Of a stretch of DNA of 54,719 nucleotides, positions 47,389 through 54,719 are shown piece by piece. The DNA is from a virus: positions 1 through 54,719 of the IMG/VR virus record IMGVR_UViG_3300046010_009690; one strand, given 5' to 3'. The notes under the pieces are model-generated. The model did no database searches. It was not told where the DNA came from and saw nothing but the letters and a program-made list of their open reading frames with translations. The stretch's first letter is position 1; each line of letters starts with the position of its first letter. The position numbers and the translations under genes are program-made.

Positions 47389-48090
47389 ATGGCAAATTTG
47401 CTTGTGACTCGTTTTCCCAACGGCGTGACGAACGTTGCTGAGAACGATCTTTTTTGTGATCTCGCGATGCCGGATCCGACCCAGTTTCATACGTACTTCA
47501 ATGACTTTGATACGTATGCTGCCGGTGATTGGACTGTCACTGAGACTTCATCGACCGCTACTCAGGCTCTGACTGATGGCGATGGTGGTCTCCTTCTGGT
47601 GACGAACTCGGATCAAGATGACAGCCTCTGCGCTCTCCAGAAGGTGGGTGAATCCTTCCTGATGGAGTCGGGCAAGAAGGCCTTCTTCAAGACCCGGTTC
47701 AAAGTCAGTGACGCCACCGATTCGGATGTCGTGATTGGTCTGCAGGTGACGGACGCTACGCCGCTTGATGTGACGGACGGTATCTACTTCATCAAGGCCG
47801 ATGGCAGCACCTCAGCGAATCTCGTTTGCCGCAAGAATGCGACGACGGGTTCGAATGTGGCTTCCGCTGTTGCTACGATGGCTGATGATACGTTCGTGAC
47901 GCTGGGCTGGTACTATGACGGTCAGGGTACGCTCGCGTACTCCGTGAACGGCACGGTTACCGGTTCGATGAGTGCGTCGTCCTCGTATCTGCCGGACACC
48001 GATCTTACGGTTTCCTTCGCCATCCAGAATGGCGCAGCTGCCGCTAAGACGATCACGGTAGACTACATTTACGCCGCTAAGCAGCGTTAA
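47389..48090 (+). CDS. Beta-rich capsid-associated protein
   Basis: This 233-aa protein has a jelly-roll-like pattern (WTVTETSSTATQALTDGDGG, FKTRFKVSDATDSDVVIGLQ, LGWYYDGQGTLAYSVNGTVT) similar to concanavalin-type decoration proteins. It is flanked by two terminator-like hairpins, so it may be expressed at its own level. Carbohydrate binding is possible. Confidence 0.6.
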   Translation: MANLLVTRFPNGVTNVAENDLFCDLAMPDPTQFHTYFNDFDTYAAGDWTVTETSSTATQALTDGDGGLLLVTNSDQDDSLCALQKVGESFLMESGKKAFFKTRFKVSDATDSDVVIGLQVTDATPLDVTDGIYFIKADGSTSANLVCRKNATTGSNVASAVATMADDTFVTLGWYYDGQGTLAYSVNGTVTGSMSASSSYLPDTDLTVSFAIQNGAAAAKTITVDYIYAAKQR

Positions 48091-48091
48091 T

Positions 48092-48120
48092 GGGCGGGGG
48101 CTTCGGCCCCCTGCCTTTTT
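48092..48120 (+). terminator. Rho-independent terminator
   Basis: GGGCGGGGGC, a TTCG tetraloop-like centre, GCCCCCTGCC, then five T. It directly follows the beta-rich capsid-associated gene. Confidence 0.85.
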
Positions 48121-48131
48121 AGGAGACCCGC

Positions 48132-48767
48132 ATGCGTCCGATTTCGTTTACTTATTCTCAAGCAGCTGCAGATGCAGATAGCGTTGCGGCCGCTCAGCTT
48201 TTAAATGCTTCAGGTGCGATCACCCTCAATGGCTCGGCCGTTGTGAGTGGTGTCGCTAATTTCACCTCAAGCCCTGCGTACATCACGATCACCAACGAGA
48301 AGTCGGCGACGGTGAGCTTCATCGTGACCGGCACTAAGGCCGGTGGTACGACGACGCAGACCGAGACGATCGCTTTCACGGCGTCGGGTACGGTGACGGG
48401 TTCCATCGCGTTTGCGACGGTGACTGGTGTGACGGCTTCTGCGCCGACCAGCGCCACAATTTCGATCGGTAATGCGGCTATCGGCTACACCGACTGGATT
48501 CCGCTTGATATTTACGTTCCGAACCAAGTCACGACGATCTCGGCGAAGGCGAGCGGCACGGTTAATTATTCGGTCGAGTACACGAACGAAGATCCGTTCG
48601 ATCGTTCGATCACGCAGTTGGCGGTTCCGCATCCCGCGGCTAGCCTCACGGCGGCGACCGGCAACGAGACGCAGTTCACCACGACCCTTATGCGAGCGGT
48701 TCGCTTGAAAGTGAACTCGGGTGACGGTTCGGTCCGTCTCACCGTTGTGCAGCAGTCGACGCAGTAA
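48132..48767 (+). CDS. Beta-sandwich virion decoration-like protein
   Basis: This 211-aa Thr/Ala/Ser-rich protein has regular beta strands (AYITITNEKSATVSFIVTGT, ETIAFTASGTVTGSIAFATV) and ends with TTLMRAVRLKVNSGDGSVRL. It looks Ig-like or similar. It lies in the capsid decoration block and has AGGAG in front. Role inferred. Confidence 0.6.
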   Translation: MRPISFTYSQAAADADSVAAAQLLNASGAITLNGSAVVSGVANFTSSPAYITITNEKSATVSFIVTGTKAGGTTTQTETIAFTASGTVTGSIAFATVTGVTASAPTSATISIGNAAIGYTDWIPLDIYVPNQVTTISAKASGTVNYSVEYTNEDPFDRSITQLAVPHPAASLTAATGNETQFTTTLMRAVRLKVNSGDGSVRLTVVQQSTQ

Positions 48768-48770
48768 GAT

Positions 48771-49475
48771 ATGGCCAACGTCAAAATCACCGATCTCTCG
48801 GCCGGTACTGCGCTTGGTGGTACCGAGTTATTCGAATCGGTGCAGTCATCGGCATCGGTGAAGCTAACTGCTGATCAGATCAAGACGTTTATCGGTAACT
48901 CGCTCAACATCACCGGCGGTGTGCTAGGGTCGGTCACGATCAGCAATGCGGTCGGTGAATTCGATTCCATCACGATTACGGCCGGTGCGGTACCGTTCAA
49001 CACGATTACTGGTCGATCGTACGCGCAGGTCATATCGACAAGAGATCAGACCGCGGTTTCCGCGAACGTTGCGTATGCGGTCTCCTTTGACACCGCGTCA
49101 TCCTGGAACACCGGAATCACGGTCGCATCAAGCACCAATATCACCATGGCGGCGGCTGGTGTATATTCGTGTGCGATGAATTTCCAGCTAAAGAATACCG
49201 ACACTTCTAACCATACGGTTACGGTTTGGTATCAAAAGAACGGCACGAACGTCGCCAATACTGCGTCGACGATAAGTGTTCCTAAGGCGGCTGATGGTGG
49301 CGTTACGGTCTTCGAACTTACGTTCCAAGAAGAAGTCACAGCGGGTCAGTATTTGACTCTTTATTGGGCTACCGATAATACTACTACGTCGATCGATTAT
49401 ACCGCCGCGTCTGCCGGTCCTCCTAATGTTCCGGCGATCCCGTCTGTCATCTTCACTGCAGATAGGATCGCGTGA
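48771..49475 (+). CDS. Fibre-like protein with TADQI N-terminal module and jelly-roll tail
   Basis: This 234-aa protein begins KITDLSAGTALGGTELFESV, then SVKLTADQIKTFIG, an N-terminal module that anchors fibres in related phages and recurs in the fibre gene at 52568. Residues about 90-234 (VSFDTASSWNTGITVASSTN, YSCAMNFQLKNTD) resemble a C1q/TNF-like jelly roll. It may be a short head or tail fibre. Confidence 0.65.
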   Translation: MANVKITDLSAGTALGGTELFESVQSSASVKLTADQIKTFIGNSLNITGGVLGSVTISNAVGEFDSITITAGAVPFNTITGRSYAQVISTRDQTAVSANVAYAVSFDTASSWNTGITVASSTNITMAAAGVYSCAMNFQLKNTDTSNHTVTVWYQKNGTNVANTASTISVPKAADGGVTVFELTFQEEVTAGQYLTLYWATDNTTTSIDYTAASAGPPNVPAIPSVIFTADRIA

Positions 49476-49777
49476 TGAAGGACGATTGGTCGGGCTGGTA
49501 CAAGTTCAACGAGGGCGGCGGGGCCTGGACTCGTAAAGAGGGCCAGAATCCCGAAGGCGGCTTGAATGAGCGTGGTCGCGCATCGCTCCGTGCACAGGGC
49601 CAGGACATTAAGCGTCCGGTATCGGCGAAAGAGGCTGCTCGCAGCCCGAAGGCCGCGGGTCGCCGCAAGTCGTTCTGTGCTCGCATGAAGGGCCAGAAGG
49701 CCAAAATGACGAGTGCTGCGACGGCAAAAGATCCGAACAGCCGCATCAACAAATCACTTCGCAAGTGGGATTGCTGA
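49475..49777 (+). CDS. Conserved small basic virion-region protein
   Basis: This 100-aa protein (GWYKFNEGGGAWTRKEGQNP, then RRKSFCARMKGQKAKMTSAA and NSRINKSLRKWDC) belongs to a short protein family very common in environmental phages, always near head genes. ATG 49475 overlaps the upstream stop. Function unknown. Confidence 0.7.
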   Translation: MKDDWSGWYKFNEGGGAWTRKEGQNPEGGLNERGRASLRAQGQDIKRPVSAKEAARSPKAAGRRKSFCARMKGQKAKMTSAATAKDPNSRINKSLRKWDC

Positions 49778-50151
49778 TGGCTAAGCACGACACAGCCGGT
49801 GAGTTCATGGGACTTCTTTTCATGTCCCGCGATGTTGCTCACCGTGAGCATTTAAAGACCCGTAGCTATGCCGCGCACAAAGCGTTGGGCAAATTCTACG
49901 AGTCGATCGTTGAGCATGCCGATAGTTTTGCAGAAGCGTATCAAGGTAAATACAACGCTCTCCTCGAGATTCCGTTGCTTGATAACACTTCAAAAGGCGA
50001 AATCGCCGACGTGCTAGAAAGTCATGTGAACTGGATTACGGAGCACAGGACTGATATCTGTCCGAGGACGGAGACCGCAATTCACAATGTTATTGATGAA
50101 ATCGTCGGTCTGTACTATTCTACATTGTACAAACTACGTTTTCTCTCTTGA
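49777..50151 (+). CDS. Ferritin/Dps-like helical protein (DUF5856-like)
   Basis: This 124-aa protein has FMGLLFMSRDVAHREHLKTR, SYAAHKALGKFYESIVEHAD and AEAYQGKYNALLEI. The helical His/Glu pattern recalls small four-helix phage proteins distantly like Dps. ATG 49777 overlaps the upstream stop; a GTG 12 bases earlier is less likely. Metal binding is possible but unproven. Confidence 0.65.
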   Translation: MAKHDTAGEFMGLLFMSRDVAHREHLKTRSYAAHKALGKFYESIVEHADSFAEAYQGKYNALLEIPLLDNTSKGEIADVLESHVNWITEHRTDICPRTETAIHNVIDEIVGLYYSTLYKLRFLS

Positions 50152-50160
50152 GGTAAGAAC

Positions 50161-51204
50161 ATGGCCGTCAAATACGTAAAAGACTTTGGATTCGACTCCG
50201 GCTTCGGATTCAGCGGCTCTTCTGGTAAAACACCCGTTCGCGCCTACATGCGCGGTGGTGCCGTGAAGAAAAGCAATCCGACCAAAGCGCCGTCGATCGC
50301 GCCTGCGATGGTCGAGAAACGTAGCCAAGGGCTCGGCGGTCTCGCGCCCGAGACCAAGAAACTCGCGGCCTACGACAAGCCGCATATGGAAGGCAAAAAA
50401 GGCGCAAAGGTGCCGCAGTATGCTAAGGGCGGCGCGGTCAAGAAAAAGATGCCGTCTTTCTTGAAAGCGAAGATGATGAAGAAAGCGGACGGTGGCGCTA
50501 TCCGCGAGCGTGAGTCGATTATGCCGACTGGCGATCTGACACCGCTGCCGGAAGAGCCTAATTATGTCGGCCCAGCGCCAAGAGCTTTGGACATGATCGA
50601 AGTTGACGACATGGTCATGACTAGAGAAGATTTCGAAAGGATGAAGCGACCGATGCCTCCTACCCTAGGGAGCATAGGGGGTACAAAACGAGATCCGATG
50701 ATAATGAAACCGCAGAGTTACGATCCGGGCTTGGCTAATTTAAAGCGCCGGGTTGCTGCTGACAGCGGAATGCCGCCTTCTCCGCTCGCCGCAGCCGCTC
50801 GTATGGCTCCTCAGGATCGCCGCTCAATGCGAGCTGATCGTCGTGAGATGGCTCGCGACATCATGGACCGCTACATCGCTGGTCCGCGTCGCGCTATGCC
50901 CGCGCCGCGTCGTGCGATGCCGGTAGCGCCGAGAGCTCCGATGGTTGAACCCGCTATGATTCGCAATCCGCGTATGCCCGTTGGTGGTGTCGCGACTTTC
51001 GCCAAGGGTGGTAAGGTCAGCAAAGGCCAAGCCAAAGTCGGCAAGGTAATGGGTGAGTTCAAGCGCGGCGAGCTACACTCGGGCAGCAAGCAGGGACCAC
51101 TCGTCACGAACCCGAAGCAAGCTAAGGTTATTGCGCTCTCTGAGGCTCGCAAAGCCGGTGCTAAAATTCCCAAGAAAGCGATGGGTGGGAGAGCTTGCGG
51201 TTGA
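50161..51204 (+). CDS. Basic virion-region protein with repeated KGG motifs
   Basis: This 347-aa protein is basic and Pro/Met/Arg-rich. It carries repeated Gly-Gly boxes: YMRGGAVKK, YAKGGAVKKK, KADGGAIRE and FAKGGKVSK. A later PRRAMPAPRRAMPVAPRAP stretch looks disordered, and the C-terminus ends GGRACG. It may bind DNA inside the head or act as a linker. It precedes a promoter. Confidence 0.6.
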   Translation: MAVKYVKDFGFDSGFGFSGSSGKTPVRAYMRGGAVKKSNPTKAPSIAPAMVEKRSQGLGGLAPETKKLAAYDKPHMEGKKGAKVPQYAKGGAVKKKMPSFLKAKMMKKADGGAIRERESIMPTGDLTPLPEEPNYVGPAPRALDMIEVDDMVMTREDFERMKRPMPPTLGSIGGTKRDPMIMKPQSYDPGLANLKRRVAADSGMPPSPLAAAARMAPQDRRSMRADRREMARDIMDRYIAGPRRAMPAPRRAMPVAPRAPMVEPAMIRNPRMPVGGVATFAKGGKVSKGQAKVGKVMGEFKRGELHSGSKQGPLVTNPKQAKVIALSEARKAGAKIPKKAMGGRACG

Positions 51205-51223
51205 GTCCATAACCGGGTATAAT
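51195..51223 (+). promoter_or_regulatory. Sigma70-type promoter before the second adaptor gene
   Basis: TTGCGG (51195-51200), a 17-bp spacer and TATAAT (51218-51223), across the end of the basic virion gene. The downstream gene starts at 51270 with a GGAACGAG-like site. Confidence 0.75.
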
Positions 51224-51269
51224 TGGCTAGGGTTCGCTGAAACAGCGGCCATACGTCACAGGAACGAGT

Positions 51270-52256
51270 ATGGCCGTATCGGACACAATTAGTACGACGA
51301 CGTTTAATACGCAGCGAGTAATCGATACTGCGGTTAGGCGTTGTCGTTTGCCTGTTCAGGCAATTACGTCCGAGATGCAGCAATATGCGAAGGACGCGCT
51401 GTACCTGATACTTTCTGACCTCGGTAACTACAAGACCCCGTCTTGGTGCATCGAGAAGCAGCTATATCCGTTTTATCTTAATCAGCCAATTGTGACGCTC
51501 GACGTCGGTACGGTTGAAGTACTCAACGCGAACTACCGCACCACACTGCAAGTTAGCGGCGCGGTAACGTCGTCTGCCAATGAATACAAGATGCAATTCA
51601 GCAGCGAAACGCAAGTTGCTACGATTGGCATCAAATGGTCGGCGACAGTGACCGCGATCCCGCTTGTGTTCCAAGTGTCGAACGATAATGTGACCTGGAC
51701 TACGGTTGGTACTGAAACAGTCACCGCGACCGCCGGAACCAAGAATTGGTTCGATATCGCGCAGCCGCTCGCTTACTTTTTCTTCCGAATTACGTCGACC
51801 TCGACGATCGCGTACGACGACATTTACCTCGCCAACACGCCGACCGAGATTCCGTTTGGTGTGCTCAATCGCGACACCTATGTAAACCAGAGTAATAAAA
51901 TATTCGCTGGTCGACCGACGACGTATTGGTTGAAGCGCGATCGAGTGCGCCCGGAGATGTACCTGTGGCCCGCGCCAAATGAGACCGCGGAGACTGCGCA
52001 GCTCGTCGTGTGGCGTCACCGTCACATCATGGATGTAGGTAAGCTCACACAAGAGATCGAAGTGCCGCAGCGCTGGCTTGAAGCAATAACGGCCCGTCTA
52101 GCGGCGAAGATGGCGATGGAAACTCCGGCAGTGGACGCAGGACTAATGCCGATGCTCCAGCAGATGGCGCAAATTGCTCAACAGGCAGCTTGGGACGGCG
52201 ACAACGACGGTTCGTCGACGTATATTCAACCTTATATTGCCCCGTATACTAAGTAA
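51270..52256 (+). CDS. Adaptor or tail-completion-like virion protein
   Basis: This 328-aa protein starts with a helical domain (RVIDTAVRRCRLPVQAITSE, YAKDALYLILSDLGNYKTPS) and later has a beta domain (ATIGIKWSATVTAIPLVFQV). It ends with helices (RWLEAITARLAAKMAMETPA, MLQQMAQIAQQAAWDGDNDG). This order is seen in phage proteins that sit beneath the portal or stabilise packaged DNA. It is distinct from the adaptor-like gene at 4045. Confidence 0.6.
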   Translation: MAVSDTISTTTFNTQRVIDTAVRRCRLPVQAITSEMQQYAKDALYLILSDLGNYKTPSWCIEKQLYPFYLNQPIVTLDVGTVEVLNANYRTTLQVSGAVTSSANEYKMQFSSETQVATIGIKWSATVTAIPLVFQVSNDNVTWTTVGTETVTATAGTKNWFDIAQPLAYFFFRITSTSTIAYDDIYLANTPTEIPFGVLNRDTYVNQSNKIFAGRPTTYWLKRDRVRPEMYLWPAPNETAETAQLVVWRHRHIMDVGKLTQEIEVPQRWLEAITARLAAKMAMETPAVDAGLMPMLQQMAQIAQQAAWDGDNDGSSTYIQPYIAPYTK

Positions 52257-52561
52257 TGCCACTCTATCTCGACACACGTGGGCAGAGTACACTTGGCATC
52301 GCAATATGCGCGAGGTGTTCGCGTAAGTTCCCGCTCGGCGAGTTACAGCAAGATCCGAATTATCCGAATTTGATGGTGTGCGAGGCTGACACCGACCAAT
52401 ACGACCCGTACCGGCTCGCACCCCGCCCGCCTGATCAAATTGTCCTGCCGTTCGTCCGACCGGATTTACCGGTCAACACTAATCCTGCGGGTGTGATTAC
52501 TCAAAATAATGATCAGTTCATCACCACAGAAGACGGCGAAGGCTACATCGTAATCGGGTGA
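52256..52561 (+). CDS. Small Cys-containing virion-region protein
   Basis: This 101-aa protein has GIAICARCSRKFPLGELQQD, then NYPNLMVCEADTDQYDPYRL, three Cys in a zinc-ribbon-like layout. The Pro/Arg-rich middle reads APRPPDQIVLPFVRPDLPVN. Similar small proteins are common next to adaptor genes in environmental podoviruses. It overlaps the upstream stop. Confidence 0.6.
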   Translation: MPLYLDTRGQSTLGIAICARCSRKFPLGELQQDPNYPNLMVCEADTDQYDPYRLAPRPPDQIVLPFVRPDLPVNTNPAGVITQNNDQFITTEDGEGYIVIG

Positions 52562-52567
52562 CAACAG

Positions 52568-54719
52568 ATGACTGTACCTTCTAACCTAATACCCTTCCGC
52601 ATCACCCAACTGCCGGTTGACCCGTCGCCCTCGGTCACGGGTATTTTGATGTATGTGCGGGACGGTGTGTCGTACCAAGTCACAGCTGATCAGATTGTCA
52701 GCGTAACCGGCGTGCCGTTGACCCGGCAGGTTAACGCGGGTACAGGATTGACCGGCGGCGGTGCGCTCTCGAGCAATGTGACGATCTCGGTGGCGGCGGG
52801 CGGTATCGGGACCACCCAGCTCGCCGCAACGGGAGTCACTCCGGGCGTCTATGGTGGTGCTACCGATATACCGGTATTGACTGTCGACGCCACGGGCCGC
52901 GTGACTGCCGCGACGACCTCCCCGTTCAGTATCACGGGGTTTGTGCCGACCACACGGCAAGTGATCGCTGGTGTCGGTCTCAACGGTGGCGGTCAGCTCA
53001 CCGGCAACGTAACACTCAACGCTAATCTGTCGAACGCTACTCCGGAATCAGTCGACACCACCGGCTCTTCCGGTGTAAGTAACGACATTTCGCGGGCAGA
53101 CCACAAACACCCGGCGATTGATCTCGCGGACGACGATCAAGTCGATGGGCTTCTTGGTCTTAGTAGCGGCGGCACGGCCAGGAGTATCGTCCCCGATGAG
53201 GGCGCGGTCGTTTGGAGTGGCGCGGACGGTCTTTATCTGACGGGAGTAGGTACTCCGGGGCAGGTGCTTTCGTCGAATGGCACCGGAGCCCCGACGTGGC
53301 TCACGATCACTGGTGCCGGTACGGTCACGAGTGTTGGTGGCTCGGGGGGCACGACGGGGTTAACGGTGTCTGGTGGCCCGATTACGGCTGCGGGCACGTT
53401 AACGCTTGGCGGTACGCTGGCGATCAGCGCGGGCGGTACGGGGCTGGGTGGGACGCCTACCAATGGTCAACTGCTGATTGGTAATGGTACCGATTATACG
53501 AAATCGGTTCTGACTGCGGGATCGAACGTAACGATCACCAACAGCACCGGGTCGATCACCATCGCAGCCACCGGCGACGTTGTGGGTCCAGCCGGAGCGA
53601 CGAGCGGCACTATCTCGCTGTTTGACGGCGGTACCGGCAAGCTGCTGAAGAACTCGGTCATAACAGTCAATGCATCCGGCGTTATTGGTAATGTTGATAC
53701 GCCAAATACCGGCACCGATGCTGCGAACAAGCAATACGTCGATAACATCGCTAGCACGGGTCTTCACTACCACGAAGCGGTGGTCCTGTCCACTTCACCG
53801 GGATCGTCGCGTACCGATACGTACAATCAGCCGGGTGGCGCAGGAGTCGGCGTTAGCGCCACGCTGACCGCGATCGCGAACGGTACGCTGGTCATCGACG
53901 GCACAGTAGCCTCGGCCACGATCCGCGTGCTGATTCAGGACTGCTCTAACCCGGTTGGCAATGGCGTGTATGTCGTCACCAATGCGGGTAGTGCGGGCGC
54001 TCAATACGTAATGACCCGCTCCTCAGACGCGGACACTTACATCGAGCAATCCGCGTTCGGGCTAGACTCAGGCAGTTACTTTTTCACGACCAGCGGTACC
54101 ACTAACAAGGGTGTTGCTTGGGTCAATAATAACAGCGGTGTAATTGACTTTGGGTCGACTGCGATCACATTCGCCGAGTTTAGCAGTTCCCAAGTTTACA
54201 CAGCTGGCAATGGCCTGAGTCTGACGGCGACGACGTTCTCGCTGGATACGCCAGTTAGCGTGCTCAATGGCGGTACCGGAAACTCGGCAGCACCCACGAA
54301 CGGCCAGCTTTTGATTGGCAACGGGTCTGGGTTTGCTCTTTCGGCGCTGACGGCGGGGACTGGGATTTCGATCACTGATGCCACTGGGTCGATCAGCATC
54401 GCTAACAGTGCTCCGGACCAAACAGTTATTATCTCGGGCAGTGGTATTGTTAGTGTCACTGGCACCTACCCGAGTTTCACGGTCGGTGCTGTTGAGAGCT
54501 TTAGCGGCACGGTCACCAGTGTTGATGCCTCGACTACGATTTCTGGCTTCGCTATAACTGGCGGTCCGATCACCGGATCGGGTATACTTACGCTTGCCGG
54601 AACTTTGGCTATCTCTAACGGCGGTACTGGCGCATCGACACAAGCGGATGCCAGAACAGCTTTGGGTTTGGGTACAATGGCGACCCAAGATGCGAACAGT
54701 GTTTCAATAACTGGCGGGT
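52568..54719 (+). CDS. Long tail fibre protein (3' partial)
   Basis: The frame is open from ATG 52568 to the window end (717 codons). The N-terminus FRITQLPVDPSPSVTGILMY, then YQVTADQIVSV, is the fibre-anchoring module also seen at 48771. Repeated GGTG and TNGQLLIGNGT motifs, ANKQYVDN and STQADARTALGLGTMATQDA follow, all typical of phage fibres. It faces the truncated LamG fibre at the other window end. A direct join of the two ends would give an immediate stop in this frame. Confidence 0.8.
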   Translation, partial: MTVPSNLIPFRITQLPVDPSPSVTGILMYVRDGVSYQVTADQIVSVTGVPLTRQVNAGTGLTGGGALSSNVTISVAAGGIGTTQLAATGVTPGVYGGATDIPVLTVDATGRVTAATTSPFSITGFVPTTRQVIAGVGLNGGGQLTGNVTLNANLSNATPESVDTTGSSGVSNDISRADHKHPAIDLADDDQVDGLLGLSSGGTARSIVPDEGAVVWSGADGLYLTGVGTPGQVLSSNGTGAPTWLTITGAGTVTSVGGSGGTTGLTVSGGPITAAGTLTLGGTLAISAGGTGLGGTPTNGQLLIGNGTDYTKSVLTAGSNVTITNSTGSITIAATGDVVGPAGATSGTISLFDGGTGKLLKNSVITVNASGVIGNVDTPNTGTDAANKQYVDNIASTGLHYHEAVVLSTSPGSSRTDTYNQPGGAGVGVSATLTAIANGTLVIDGTVASATIRVLIQDCSNPVGNGVYVVTNAGSAGAQYVMTRSSDADTYIEQSAFGLDSGSYFFTTSGTTNKGVAWVNNNSGVIDFGSTAITFAEFSSSQVYTAGNGLSLTATTFSLDTPVSVLNGGTGNSAAPTNGQLLIGNGSGFALSALTAGTGISITDATGSISIANSAPDQTVIISGSGIVSVTGTYPSFTVGAVESFSGTVTSVDASTTISGFAITGGPITGSGILTLAGTLAISNGGTGASTQADARTALGLGTMATQDANSVSITGG

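Noticed and set aside
1-54719. Temperate phage or prophage
   Set aside because: No integrase, excisionase, CI-like repressor or attachment site was seen, and the gene content is that of a lytic phage.

Overview
The window is a nearly complete genome of a tailed, probably short-tailed (podovirus-like), strictly lytic bacteriophage. It is densely packed, with many ATGA, TAATG and GTGA stop/start overlaps. It carries terminase, portal, scaffold, major capsid, adaptor/nozzle, ejection-type proteins and a lysis cassette, but no sheath, tape measure, integrase or repressor, and I saw no tRNA. The host cannot be named; promoters are sigma70-like, so a Gram-negative host using its own RNA polymerase is likely. 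Both window ends fall inside tail-fibre-like genes, so the ends are probably assembly or permutation breaks, not biological termini.

Layout. 1-2043: LamG-module fibre, 5' truncated. 2052-4045: small accessory gene and lysis genes. 4045-7729: adaptor, fibre/spike and tail nozzle. 7737-14897: four large Ala/Gly-rich or helical virion proteins, probably internal/ejection proteins. 14898-15501: non-coding region A (possible small minus-strand gene, repeats, promoter). 15502-21651: replication block 1 (PrimPol, SNF2 helicase, SSB-like protein, UvrD-type helicase). 21664-30666: one long rightward unit with the family A DNA polymerase, PurZ, MazZ-like and DUF5664-like nucleotide hydrolases, a glycosyltransferase/methyltransferase cassette, DatZ and a VRR-NUC-type nuclease. 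30608-33238: leftward operon of small genes (zinc fingers, HTH, HicA-like). 33239-33401: divergent promoter hub. 33402-34158: four small rightward genes. 34159-34706: non-coding region B. 34707-51204: packaging, portal, head and capsid-decoration genes. 51270-end: second adaptor-like gene, small Cys protein and a long fibre.

The central story is a 2-aminoadenine (Z) genome pathway. PurZ has Ser at the position of the catalytic Asp of PurA, DatZ is an HD-domain dATPase candidate, MazZ is a MazG-type (d)NTP pyrophosphohydrolase, and a DpoZ-type polymerase precedes purZ. Together they would make dZTP, remove dATP and replicate DNA with Z in place of A; host PurB and nucleotide kinases would complete the pathway. 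Inserted between mazZ and datZ is an unusual cassette of three glycosyltransferase-like genes and one methyltransferase-like gene of unknown target.

The replication and accessory half is bracketed by two non-coding regions (A near 15.2 kb, B near 34.4 kb) that are imperfect inverted copies of each other. Each is dense in TGTAGC hexamers in both orientations. A conserved promoter plus leader module (TTGNNN, 17 bp, -10, then TTTATAGCGAGG or a variant) sits before the PrimPol gene and at the hub of the small-gene region. All calls rest on reading the sequence and on recalled family signatures; no database search was possible.
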